A DNA stretch of 64,000 bases from Symbiodinium natans (taxonomy: Eukaryota; Sar; Dinophyceae; Suessiales; Symbiodiniaceae), in contig CAJNDS010002293.1 of assembly GCA_905221605.1 (NCBI GenBank), forward strand, positions 358,501 to 422,500, read 5' to 3'. The position numbers and the translations under genes are program-made. Below, piece after piece: positions 1 to 9,826 of the stretch (its first letter is position 1; every line of letters begins with the position of its first letter). The notes beneath the pieces are model-generated. The model was not told where the DNA came from and ran no database searches. It worked only from the letters and a program-made list of their open reading frames with translations.

Positions 1-1
1 T

Positions 2-1906
2 CTCGTCCACTCAACTCGAATGTGGGTTGCTCAGAACAAGTGTAACCAGGACATGGTGCTCCTGCAGAAGGATGTGAAAAACGCCTTCAACACTGTTCAT
101 CCCCACGAATTCCTCATCGATTGTAGACAATACGCTCCGGCTTCGTCTCGTTTCGCTGAATGGTGCTATGGAGCTCCTTCCCATTTAGTATACGAAGGCG
201 AACTGTACCCCAGTTCTCGAGGGCAACAAGGTTGTCCGCTCATGATGGCCTTGTTCTGCTTGGTGCGGAGGCGTCATGCCGAAGAAGCTCGGGAGGCCGC
301 CGGGAGTTCGCCCCCTTTTGAGCCGGAGTACGCTGATGACAGTTTTAGTGGCGGTCGGGTCCAAGATGTTCTCCGTTGTTTCCGGGAAGAAATCAAACTC
401 GCTGAGAAGTATGGATTTTCGTACGATCTGTCGCAATGCACTTTGTATTTGCTGGCGGGGGATGAGTTTCGCGGAGATGTGTCGGGTTTCCAAGCTCTCG
501 GAGTTCGGATTCAAACCGGTACCGATATCCAGATGTTGAAAGCTCCGGTTTGTGGGCAGACTCCCTTCATGAAAGAACTTTGTGATGGCAAAATCGCCCG
601 CTTCGAACAATTGTTCCGAGCTTTGGAACAATTACAGAGTCGTCATGTTGCCTTCCACCTTCTCCAGAAGACAATGGGTTTCTGTCAACTGCAATTCCTT
701 GCTCGAACCTCCCCGCGCCACTTCCTGGAAGGGTTATTCACGTGGTATGATGCTAGGTACCGCCAGGCTCTAGAGAATATTTTGGGGCGTGCGATTCCGG
801 ATGTTTCGTGGCGCCAGGCGTGTCTCCATCCGAAGCATGGTGGCCTTGGATTGACCCCAGAATCGTTTCCCATAGGAGATCACGACTGTCATCGGGCTGA
901 TATTGCGTACGTTGTGGCCTCTCGATTTACGTCGGAGTTATGTGCTCAGTTGGTCACTCTTCATCCTAACTATTCTATTTTGGGGTGGGCGGTTGCCATA
1001 CAGCGCCTTGAAGCCCTGTGTCCCACTTGGAAGGATGCTTTTCAGCGGGATGATACGAGGCTGAAATTTCAGGAGCTGGTTGCGCAAGGAGTGGAGGCGT
1101 CGCGCAGAACATTTCTTGGCACCCTCTCTTCGTTGGATCTCACGAGAATGAAATCTTACGGCGAGAGTTGGGCTGATGGGTGGGTGTGTAGTGCTCCGAA
1201 TCTCACGTTTGGGACTTGTTTTACCAATGTTGCATTTTCTGATGCTTTATCTATGCGACTTGGTCTTCAAGTATTTGACGGAGATGAAGGATGTGGTATG
1301 TGCCCCCAAGTTTCGGATAGTTGGGGTCATCATTGTATCGCTTGTCCGATGATCGGTAAAACGCCACTTCATAATTGTGTTCGAGACGAGATTTTTCGAG
1401 GTCTTTCAGGGGGTGGTATTGGGTTGAAGTTAGAACCGAGTGGCTTGTTGCCAGCGACGCCCGATCTTCGACCAGCTGATATCCTCACGATCCCGACCCC
1501 TCTGTGTAGACAATCCGCTTGGAACTTCCTTCCACGTGTGGCACTGGACTTTGCGATAGTTTCTCAGTTTATTGCTGGTGGTAGCGTCTCTAATACGGAA
1601 CGATACGCTGAACAGAAGCGAACGAATCGACAAATCCAGCAACGTTGTCATGAGCAAGGGATAGGTTTTGAACCGATTGTGTTCGACTATGCCGGTGGTT
1701 TGAATGTAGAGGGACGACGTATACTGGACTCGTTGTGCAAAGCTGCAGATGAACCCCTCGGACGGCCGCCAGGCCGAACGCGGAGCCTGTTGCAGGAGCG
1801 TATTTCTATACTCTTGCAACGCCACGTGCATGTCTGCTTGGAGCGCCGTCGCACTGTTCATCGCCGGGAGCCTGAGATACTTGCAGAGAATTTCGTGCTT
1901 GCTTGA
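2..1906 (+). CDS. Non-LTR (LINE-type) retrotransposon reverse transcriptase with C-terminal knuckle/REL-like region, 5'-truncated by the window edge
   Basis: The frame is open to the first base of the window, so the true start lies upstream. The first Met in view is at base 20, and residues are counted from it; TGA is at 1904-1906. The product would copy element RNA into DNA at a chromosomal nick (target-primed reverse transcription). RT motif A is KDVKNAFN (D18), motif B RGQQGCPL (67-74) and motif C YADD (104-107), so the catalytic aspartates are present. Far downstream comes C425-x2-C428-x8-H437-x4-C442, then HNCVRDE (451-457), RPADI (D487), ALDFAIV (D510) and K533. RT followed by a CCHC knuckle and a PD-(D/E)XK-like endonuclease is the established layout of R2/CRE/NeSL/R4-type elements; placing this protein there is inference. 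D487 to D510 is longer than the usual R2 spacing, and the Arg expected before HN is Leu. Fingers and any N-terminal DNA-binding domain are outside the window. No internal stop or frameshift is seen. Confidence 0.85.
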   Translation, partial: LVHSTRMWVAQNKCNQDMVLLQKDVKNAFNTVHPHEFLIDCRQYAPASSRFAEWCYGAPSHLVYEGELYPSSRGQQGCPLMMALFCLVRRRHAEEAREAAGSSPPFEPEYADDSFSGGRVQDVLRCFREEIKLAEKYGFSYDLSQCTLYLLAGDEFRGDVSGFQALGVRIQTGTDIQMLKAPVCGQTPFMKELCDGKIARFEQLFRALEQLQSRHVAFHLLQKTMGFCQLQFLARTSPRHFLEGLFTWYDARYRQALENILGRAIPDVSWRQACLHPKHGGLGLTPESFPIGDHDCHRADIAYVVASRFTSELCAQLVTLHPNYSILGWAVAIQRLEALCPTWKDAFQRDDTRLKFQELVAQGVEASRRTFLGTLSSLDLTRMKSYGESWADGWVCSAPNLTFGTCFTNVAFSDALSMRLGLQVFDGDEGCGMCPQVSDSWGHHCIACPMIGKTPLHNCVRDEIFRGLSGGGIGLKLEPSGLLPATPDLRPADILTIPTPLCRQSAWNFLPRVALDFAIVSQFIAGGSVSNTERYAEQKRTNRQIQQRCHEQGIGFEPIVFDYAGGLNVEGRRILDSLCKAADEPLGRPPGRTRSLLQERISILLQRHVHVCLERRRTVHRREPEILAENFVLA

Positions 1907-2440
1907 AGATTACTTACGTTTACCAGGGTGGTGATCGGCGCTGGCCTTTTCTATAGGAAAATGATGTTCCTCGCTACAGGCCCCTCGCGCAGGTCTTGAG
2001 ATGATCGATAGTTCTCATGGTATCAAAGAATACTGCTGTCGAAGGAGGTTGTTTCATTTCTCGTGTTTCACGTTCGTTGTTCATTTCAAGATGGGAATTC
2101 GGATGCCAACTGTGTTCTTCTCGTCTCCCGCGATCGTGGGACCTGGGGCTTAATTCGGGGTGGTGGCGGGCTTTTAATGTGCCTTGGGTCCCTTGATTGC
2201 TTTCGTTGCTGCCTTTTGTGTGTCTGGATGTTAGGGCATCCGATATCATGGGAGCATAAGTCTCCTTTCAAGTGGTGCTTTGGGAATAGAAGTCTCTATG
2301 GCGCCGCCGAATCTCTCTCAATGAAGATTTAGAAATGAATTGGTGCTTTTGGGAGCACAAGTCTCTTGCACCGAAGAGGATAGATACCCTTTGCCTCAGG
2401 CGCGCAGCGTTTGTGGTAAGGTTTTTGTCTTGGCCTTATG
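1907..2440 (+). other. Probable 3' UTR of the LINE-type element
   Basis: No supported gene. The stretch follows the RT frame directly and ends where telomere-like heptamers begin. Between about 2248 and 2372 the motif GGGAGCAYAAGTCTC or a close relative recurs about three times, with small stems such as GGTGC (2342-2346) pairing with GCACC (2368-2372). Structured 3' ends are known to be recognised by LINE RTs, but that role here is inference. The 3' boundary at about 2440 is set only by the change in sequence character. Confidence 0.4.
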
Positions 2441-2468
2441 GTTTAGTGTTTAGCGTTTAGGGTTTATA
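2441..2468 (+). repeat. Degenerate TTTAGGG-type telomere heptamers
   Basis: Four consecutive 7-nt units read GTTTAGT, GTTTAGC, GTTTAGG and GTTTATA. They lie at the junction between the LINE 3' flank and dispersed module copy A. Confidence 0.6.
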
Positions 2469-2668
2469 GTGTACCTTGAGGAATAAAAACCTATTGTGTT
2501 TGCATGATGGTAATAAAATTAATGAAAAACCATGGTTTTATCAGGATTTCCTGTGGAATGTTAATTAAACTCGAGGTTTTGTTTAAGGGGTTTAGGGTTT
2601 AGATGGGGGGGTGGGGAGTGGGGGGATGCAGCGGAGGAAGATGATAACATCAACACGATGGAGAGCCT
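2461..2668 (+). repeat. Dispersed subtelomeric-like module, copy A
   Basis: About 208 bp starting GGTTTATAGTGTACCTTGAG and ending ACACGATGGAGAGCCT. It is clearly related to 25658-25885 (copy B). Shared landmarks in order are the ACCTTGAGG start, AAAAACC, GATTTCCTGTGGAAT, a G-run of the GGGGG type, and GAGGAAGATGATAACATCAA. Both copies are preceded by TTTAGGG-type heptamers. The hairpin seen in copy B is degraded here. No coding potential is seen. Confidence 0.75.
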
Positions 2669-2680
2669 AAATATAATTTT

Positions 2681-4180
2681 GATTTCATCATGATTCAAGG
2701 AATCTTATAAATTATTGCAATTTAGAAAAAATGAGAATATGAATGAAAATCTCCATCTAGATTATGATTGGATAATGCTTCTTTGAAATATCCTGGAATC
2801 AGGGAATCCTTGAAAACCTCGGAATTTGCGAAATAATTGAAATTGGATAATACGAATTTAAAATATTCATCTAAATTCTTGATTTGACAATGATTCTTCA
2901 ATATATCCTAGATCTTTCATAGGGATTATATTTAAGGTTTTCATAGATATTAATAGAAAACCAAAAGATTATAAATATAATATATAATTATGATTTCGTC
3001 ATGATTCAGGGAATCATGAAAGATTCTCGCAATTTGAAAAATTGGAAAAGTAGAGACTAGGAATTGGAATCTTCATCTAATTTTATAATTCTTTGATATA
3101 TCCTAGATTCAGGAAATCCTTGAAAATCTCGGAGGTTCCGAAATAATTGAAATTTGATAATATGAATTTAAAATATTCATCTAAATTCTTGATTTGGGAA
3201 TGATTCTTTAATATATCCTAGATTTTTCATACGAACTATATTTGAGGCTTTCATAGATATCTAGAATCAATTGAAAATCAAAAGAATATAGTTCGAAATA
3301 GACTTTTGATTTCATCATGATTCAAGCAATCATTCCAATTCTTGTAATTTAGAAGGCTTGAAAAAATGAGAGTATGAATTGAAATCTTCATCTAAATTAT
3401 GATTGGATAATATTTTTTTGAAATATCCTAGAATCAGGGAATCCTTGAAAATCTCGGAGGTTCCGAAATAATTGAAATTGGATAATATGAATTTAAAATA
3501 TTCATCTAAATTCTTGATTTGGGAATGATTCTTTAATATATCCTAGATTTTTCATACGAACTATATTTGAGGCTTTCATAGATATCTAGAATCAATTGAA
3601 AATCAAAAGAATATAGTTCGAAATAGACTTTTGATTTCATCATGATTCAAGCAATCATTCCAATTCTTGTAATTTAGAAGGCTTGAAAAAATGAGAGTAT
3701 GAATTGAAATCTTCATCTAAATTATGATTGGATAATATTTTTTTGAAATATCCTAGAATCAGGGAATCCTTGAAAATCTCGGAGGTTCCGAAATAATTGA
3801 AATTGGATAATATGAATTTAAAATATTCATCTAAATTCTTGATTTGGGAATGATTCTTTAATATATCCTAGATTTTTCATACGAACTATATTTGAGGCTT
3901 TCATAGATATCTAGAATCAATTGAAAATCAAAAGAATATAATTTGAAATATAATTTTGATTTCATCATGATTCAAGGAATCATTCCAATTCTTGCAATTT
4001 AGAAGGCTTGAAAAAATGAGAATATGAATTGAAGTCTTCATCTAAATTATGCTTGGGAAATGCTTCTTTGAAATATCCTAGAATCAGGGGTTTCCGAAAT
4101 AATTGAAATTGGATAATATAAATTTAAAATCTTCATCCAAGGTCTTGATTTGGCAATGATTCTTCAATATATCCTAGATC
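2681..4180. repeat. AT-rich tandem repeat, unit 311-325 bp, about 4.7 copies
   Basis: The landmark GATTTCATCATGATTCA (one copy has GTC for ATC) recurs at 2681, 2992, 3308, 3633 and 3958, giving periods of 311, 316, 325 and 325. The units at 3308 and 3633 are nearly identical, so that duplication is the youngest. The last unit decays after about 4080. There is no open frame of note. Confidence 0.85.
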
Positions 4181-4663
4181 TTTCATAGGAATTATGTATC
4201 CCCATGCATTTTTTTGATTTGGACATGATTCTTTGATATATATATATATATTAGATCTTTCATAGCAATATATTTGAGGGAGCCTCCCGGCGTCTGATTT
4301 GGGGCTTCCTGAGGGCCTTGGGGGCCTGTGTCATTTGCCGGGAGCAGGGCCTTGCCTCCAACCCTTCCAAATGCTTCTAGATCTAATGTAAGAATATAGG
4401 GATTTTCGGCAAGGAGATTTAAGTAAATTGCAGATATGGACCAAAGAGGTTTGAGCAAATCGAAGATTTCTGGCGAAATGTAATTGCAACGTGGTCTTCT
4501 CGCACAAAAGAGGGTGGTTTATGTAAATTGAGATGTTTGTGGGACTGGTCATATTTTTGACACGGTCTTTTCGCCCAAAAAGAAAGCACAATCAATTTAG
4601 TTTCAAAGCTTTGTGACCAAAACTCTTGCCAGGCCATGGAGCTAGTTTCAAAGCTTTGAGACC
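4181..4663. other. Non-repetitive spacer, no gene seen
   Basis: Mixed composition with a short TA tract at 4239-4250 and a GC-rich patch at 4278-4360. TAGTTTCAAAGCTTTG occurs twice about 46 bp apart (4600 and 4644), just before the minisatellite begins. Short open stretches here have no recognisable motif. Confidence 0.4.
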
Positions 4664-6930
4664 ACGCCCAACCCACCCGCAAGCGGACAACACCGTGACC
4701 CGCCAAACCCACCCACAAGCGAACAACACTGTGACACGCCCAACCCACCCACAAGCAGACAACACCGTGACACTCCCAACCCACCCCCTGCAAGTGGACA
4801 ATACCGTGACACCCCCAACCCACCCACAAGCGGACAACACCGTGACACGCCCAACCCACCTCCAAGCGGACAACACCGTGACACGCCCAACATTCCCACA
4901 AGCGGACAGCACCGTGACACGCCCAACCCACCCGCAAGCGGACAACACCGTGACACTCCCAACCCACCCACAAGCGGACAACACCATGACACTCCCAACC
5001 CACCCCCTGCAAGTGGACAATACCGTGACACGCCCACAAGCGGACAACACCATGACATGCCCAACTCACCCGCAAGCGGACAACACCATGACACGCCCAA
5101 CCCACCCACTAGCGGACAACACCATGACACGCCCAACCCATCCGCAAGCGGACAACACCGTGACACGCCCAACCCACCCACAAGCGGACAATACCATGAC
5201 ACCCCCAACCCACCCACAAGCGGACAACGCCATGACACGCCCAACCCACGCACGAGCGGACAACACCGTGACACGTCCAAGCCACCCACAAGCGAACAAC
5301 ACCGTGACACGCCCAACCCACCCACAAGCGGACAACACCGTGACACGCCCAACACTCCCACAGCGGACAGCACCGTGACACGCCCAACCCACCCGCAAGC
5401 GGACAACACCGTGACACTCCCAACCCACCCCCTGCAAGTGGACAATACCGTGACACCCCCAACCCACCCACAAGCGGACAACACCGTGACACGCCCAACC
5501 CACCTCCAAGCGGACAACACCGTGACACGCCCAACACTCCCACAAGCGGACAGCACCGTGACACGCCCAACCCACCCGCAAGCGGACAACACCATGACAC
5601 GATCAACCTACCCACAAGCGGACAACAGCGTGACACTCCCAACCCACCCATAAGCGGACAACACCGTGACACGCCCAACCCACCCACAACAACACTGTGA
5701 CACGGCCAACCCACCCGCAGGCGGACAACACCGTGACACACCCAGCCCACCCACAAGCGGACAACACCGTGACACGCCCAACCGACCTCCAAGCAGACAA
5801 CACTGTGACACGCCAAACCCACCCAGAAGTGGACAACACCGTGACACGCCCAACCCATCCACAGGCGGACAACACCGTGACGTGTCCAACACACTCTCAA
5901 GCGGACAGCACTGTGACACGCCCAACCCACCCACAAGCGGACAACACCATGACGCAACTCGCCCGACCCACCCACAGGCGGACAACACCATGACACACCC
6001 AACCCGCCCACAAGCGGACAACACCGTGACACGCCCAACCCACCCACAAGTGGACAACACTGTGACACTCCCAACCCACCCCCTGCAAGTGGACAATACC
6101 GTGACACGCCCAACCCATCCACAAGCGGACAACACCGTGACACGCCCAACCCACCCACAAGTGGACAACACCGTGACACGCCCAACACTCCCACAAGCGG
6201 ACAACGTGACACGCCCAACCCACCCACAAGCGAACAACACTGTGACACGGCCAACCCACCCGACAACACCATGACACGCCCAGCCCACCCACAAGCGGAC
6301 AACACCGTGACACGCCCTCCTCCAAGTGGACAACACCGTGACACGCCAAACCCACCCGCAAGTGGACAACACCGTGACACGCCCAACCCATCCACAGGCG
6401 GACAACAGCGTGACACGTCCAACACACTCACAAGCGGACAGCACCGTGACACACCCAACCCACAAGCGGACAACACCGTGGCACGCCCAACCCACCCACA
6501 GGCGGACAACACCGTGACACGCCCAACCCACCCACAAGTGGACAACACCGTGACACGCCCAACCCATCCACAGGCGGACAACACCGTGACACGTCCAACC
6601 CTCACAAGTGGACAGCACTGTGACACGTCCAACCCACCCACAAGTGGAGAACACCGTGACACGCCCAACCCATCCACAGGCGGACAATTCCGTGACACGT
6701 CCAACACTCACAGGTGGACAGCACTGTGACACGCCCAACCCACCCACAAGCGGACAACACCGTGACACACCCAGCCCACCCGCAAGCGCACGGGACTGTG
6801 ACACGCCCAACCCACCCACAAGCGGACAACACCGTGATCGTCCCCAACCCACCCACAAGCGGACAACATCGTGACACGCCAACCCACCTCCAAGCGGATA
6901 ACACCGTGACACGCCAAACCCACCCGCAAC
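4664..6930. repeat. C-rich 36-bp minisatellite, block 1 (about 63 units)
   Basis: The unit reads CGGACAACACCGTGACACG then CCCAACCCACCCACAAG. Most changes are substitutions; some units are shortened. Because 36 is divisible by three and the unit lacks stops in several frames, both strands stay open for hundreds of codons (12-residue periodic translations), but unit-length changes break each frame. The minus strand carries GGGTGGGTTGGG in nearly every unit, so it is G-quadruplex-prone. A variant unit with CCCCCTGCAAGTGGACAATA recurs at 4783, 5004, 5427 and 6077, marking higher-order duplications. No promoter, start context or domain supports a gene. Confidence 0.95.
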
Positions 6931-7655
6931 TGTGGCAACCTGAATGGCGCCTATATGAATAAGTACAGGCCCACCACCGACCGCTTGCCACGCAGCGGTG
7001 CATTTTTATTGTCTTATGTCGGGAGCGGTCCTCACGTCGGGCAAAATTTTGGCGAGCTTCAAAAGTGTGTCTTCTCATCAGAAATCGCACAGTTTTTGGC
7101 CCTCATTTTGAGGCCAGAAATTGGGTCCCCAAACTGGGTCTGCCTGATTCGAAACTCTTAGAAAAGATCCCATTTCGGGCTTCGCTTTGGGGCCCAAAAA
7201 TGGGACCCTAGAATGGGCCGTAAAACATGGCAAGTGTGCTTTCAATTTTGCGGAGACACGCAAAGCATGCACCACATGTTTGGGTCGGGCGCAAAGATAG
7301 TCAGCGGTCGCTTAAGACTGTTGGCAATAGCGTTATAACGGAACAAGTATTGCGCATGACAAGCTGAAGTGCAACTGCGGGGGCACTCAAACGTGTCCTA
7401 CGCTTCTTGTGTCTTTTTGGGGTCTGATTTGGCTTCACTCGAGGCACATTCTCCAAACCCTCAGGCAAAGGGCCTACCTTGTCCCAAATCAATAAAATGT
7501 TGTTGAAAATCCCCTTTCCCCCATGGCAATGTTGCAACACGTTACACGCAAGGGCTTATGACCGGAGACAAGCATCCTTTTCCAGGCTCTTCAGGCTCCA
7601 AGCCCTTGCAATTTCAAGGTAGCTCTCAAGCTCGGGCTGCGCTGCTTACTGCGTT
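6931..7655. other. Unique spacer, no gene seen
   Basis: About 0.7 kb of non-tandem sequence between the minisatellite and the CTGCAG repeat. Near-repeats such as TTGGGTCCCCAAACTGGG (7131) and AATGGGACCCTAGAATGGG (7198) suggest decayed duplication. The longest open stretches are under 80 codons and have no recognisable motif. Confidence 0.4.
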
Positions 7656-7975
7656 CTGCAGACCCTGCATGTAACACTGCAGCAACCTGCAGACCCTGCA
7701 GACCTGCAGCAAGCATGCGGACTCTGCAGCAAGCCTGCAGGCCCTGCAGCAGCCTGCAGCAAGCCTGCAGACCCCTGCAGCAAGCCTACAGCTGCAGGGT
7801 TTGTAGGCCCCTCGGCAAGCCTGCAGACCCTGCAGCAGCCTGCAGGCCAGCAGGGCCTGCGGGCCCTGCAGCAACCCCTGCAGCAAGCCTGCAGACCCTA
7901 CAGACCCAGATCCTGCAGCAAACCTGCAGACCCTGCCGCACGCCGCCCCTACAGACCCTACAGCAAGCCTGCAAA
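7656..7975. repeat. CTGCAG-based low-complexity tandem repeat
   Basis: Irregular alternation of CTGCAGACC and CTGCAGCAAGC, about 30 CTGCAG or near-CTGCAG hexamers in 320 bp. CTGCAG is its own reverse complement, so the tract can fold on itself repeatedly. Open frames through it are compositional. Confidence 0.85.
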
Positions 7976-8160
7976 ACCTGCTGGCTGCCTCTCCCCCCAG
8001 CCTGGATGGCTTCCAGTCCTCAATTACTTGGACATTCTCCTGCTTTCACACGGAGTCCATTTCCCCTTTTGAACACAAAGGCTTGAAGGCCCCAGAGTCT
8101 GCAGGAAGCTTGAAAGCCCCTAACCTGTAGAACTGCAAATTAAAAACCAGGTGTCACACA

Positions 8161-8310
8161 TGCTCCGCGCTGTAGGAAAAGCTCGATTTTTCGGCCAGTC
8201 TAATTTCATGAAAACTAGTACTACACGCTCCGCGCTGTGGGAAAAGCTGGATTTCGCCTCAGGTGCAATTTCATCAAAACTGGTACTACACGCTCCGCGC
8301 TGGGCAAAAA
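8161..8310. repeat. 65-bp direct repeat, about 2.3 copies
   Basis: GCTCCGCGCTG with a downstream AAAAGCT...AATTTCAT...AAAACT pattern starts at 8161, 8226 and 8291, an exact 65-bp spacing. The boundary phrase GTACTACACGCTCCGCG recurs, and a CTACACGC variant follows at about 8391 and 8430. Confidence 0.75.
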
Positions 8311-8664
8311 CCACAGTGTACTACATGAATGCATAGTTTTTTCAAAACTTTAAGGTTCATGTAATGTTTCTACTTGGAATCAAGGTACTACACGCTGTTT
8401 TCCCACATTTTTTAAGTGTAGTACTCGTGCACAGGTCTGCTACACGCGCTTTCTCAAGGGTTATACGGTTTACCAGTCTTTCAAATACTCAAGTAAGGCC
8501 TCACAGTCCCCTTCAAGGGCTCCAAACCTCATCAGGACCTCCCAGAGCCTTTTTTCCAACTTTTGCGGGCTGCCCGTTGGAAAAATCGCTGAAAAACGTG
8601 GCATCGCGCGGGTCCACATTCAGGACCGACAAACGACAAGAAACATAGGACGCATCAGAGTACC
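8311..8664. other. Unique spacer, no gene seen
   Basis: Mixed sequence with two more CTACACGC-type motifs. Only short open stretches are present, without recognisable domains. Confidence 0.35.
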
Positions 8665-8948
8665 GCCCCAGAAGTGGACAACACCGTGACACGTCCAACC
8701 CATCCACAGGCGGACAACAGCGTGACACGTCCATCACAAGCGGACAGCACCGTGACACGCCCAACCCACCCACAGGCGGACAACACCGTGACACTCTCAA
8801 CCCACCCCCTGCAAGTGGACAACTCCGTGAACACCGTGACACGCCCAACCCACCCACAAGTGGACAACACCGTGACACGCCCAACCCACCCACAAGCGGA
8901 CAACACCATTACACGTCCAACCCACCTGCAACCGGACCAGACCTTGAC
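8665..8948. repeat. C-rich 36-bp minisatellite, block 2 (about 8 units)
   Basis: Same 36-bp unit as 4664-6930, including the CCCCCTGCAAGTGGACAA variant near 8805. The last unit decays into ACCGGACCAGACCTTGAC and passes straight into the AT-rich satellite. Confidence 0.9.
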
Positions 8949-9603
8949 ATTCGCAAAACCTCGAAATAAGAGATCGATTTTGAATAGCCATGATTGATCA
9001 TATAGGAAGGAAGAAATCTTCGATATATAATCATGGATATGCAAAGGATTCGAGCGAATCAAAAAGAAATTCTATTTCTTTGAGGTTCTACGATCATCCT
9101 TCGATATTCGCAAAATCTCAAAATAAGAGATGGAAGAAATCTTCGATATATGATCACTCATCGATATTTGCAGAATTCCGGGAGAATCAAGGAGACATTT
9201 TCTTTCTTTGAGGTTTTGCGATCATCACTCGATATTCGCAAATTCCTCAAAATAGATGAATACATTGAATGTCTATGATTGATCATATAGATCATAGGAA
9301 GCAAGAAATATACGATATATGATCAATCATGGATATTCGAAGAATTTCGGGCGGATCAATTCGAGTTTCTTTATCTTTGAATTTTTGCGATCATCATTCA
9401 ATATTCGCAGATTTTTTTTGAATATCTACGACTGATCATATGGGAGGGGAGAAATCTTCGATATACCATCCAGCATGGATATTCATAGAATTGCGGGCGA
9501 ATCAAGAAGAAATTCTCTTTCTTTGAGGTTTTGCGATCATCATTCGATATTCGTCAAATCTCAAAAAAAGGGAGCTCTTTTGAATATCCACGATTGATCA
9601 TAT
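8949..9603. repeat. AT-rich satellite of about 145-160 bp, left part (split by the copia insertion)
   Basis: The landmark GATCATA (in ATGATTGATCATAT) occurs at 8996, 9281, 9434 and 9596, with AGAAATCTTCGATATATGAT and TTTGCGATCATCATTCGA at fixed offsets. The same repeat resumes after the retrotransposon at 19922. Removing the element and one target duplication restores a roughly regular spacing (144 bp across the junction, 162 bp for adjacent units). Confidence 0.85.
9599..9603 (+). other. Target-site duplication, left copy (CATAT)
   Basis: CATAT directly precedes the 5' LTR TG and is repeated directly after the 3' LTR CA. Five bp is the usual duplication length for Ty1/copia integrases. Confidence 0.9.
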
Positions 9604-9826
9604 TGTTCGATTGTCACATAGTGCACGAGTATCCCAAGTAGGACATTAGCAGTCCATGTATAGGACAGTCACAGCAGAGCATGAAAGCATGACTGAGTCA
9701 TGGAAAGATTGCATGGTGACTTGGAGGCTTAAGCACCGCCCTCAGTGCGAAAGCAGGAAAAGTGTAGACCGTGAGTGTTTTGTTTGTAGAGTGGGAAGAT
9801 GGCTGTAGAAGCCATGATTTTCAACA
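9604..9826 (+). repeat. 5' LTR of the copia element (223 bp, TG...CA)
   Basis: Starts TGTTCGATTGTCACATAG and ends CCATGATTTTCAACA. It should carry promoter and R/U5 functions. No TATA box is evident; a T-rich GTGTTTTGTTTG lies at 9776-9787, and T-rich boxes have been proposed for dinoflagellate promoters (link is inference). The last 28 bases already encode the first residues of the polyprotein if the ATG at 9799 is used. Confidence 0.97.

Noticed and set aside
4626-6912. Several open frames of 150-530 codons on both strands with 12-residue periodicity (Thr/Pro-rich on plus, Cys/Val/Gly-rich on minus)
   Set aside because: They exist in many overlapping frames on both strands because the minisatellite period is 36 bp. 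Unit indels switch frames, and there is no domain or start context.
4664-6930. CRISPR-like appearance of regularly spaced repeats
   Set aside because: Units are contiguous with no unique spacers, there are no cas genes, and the context is eukaryotic.
1907-9600. tRNA, rRNA or small nuclear RNA genes
   Set aside because: No cloverleaf with recognisable A/B boxes and no conserved rRNA or snRNA motif was found on reading; a covariance-model scan would be decisive.
9799-9826. Weak similarity of the LTR end (GTAGAAGCCATGATTTTCAA) to the dinoflagellate spliced leader
   Set aside because: Only scattered matches with internal insertions. The same bases are fully explained as the LTR end and coding start.
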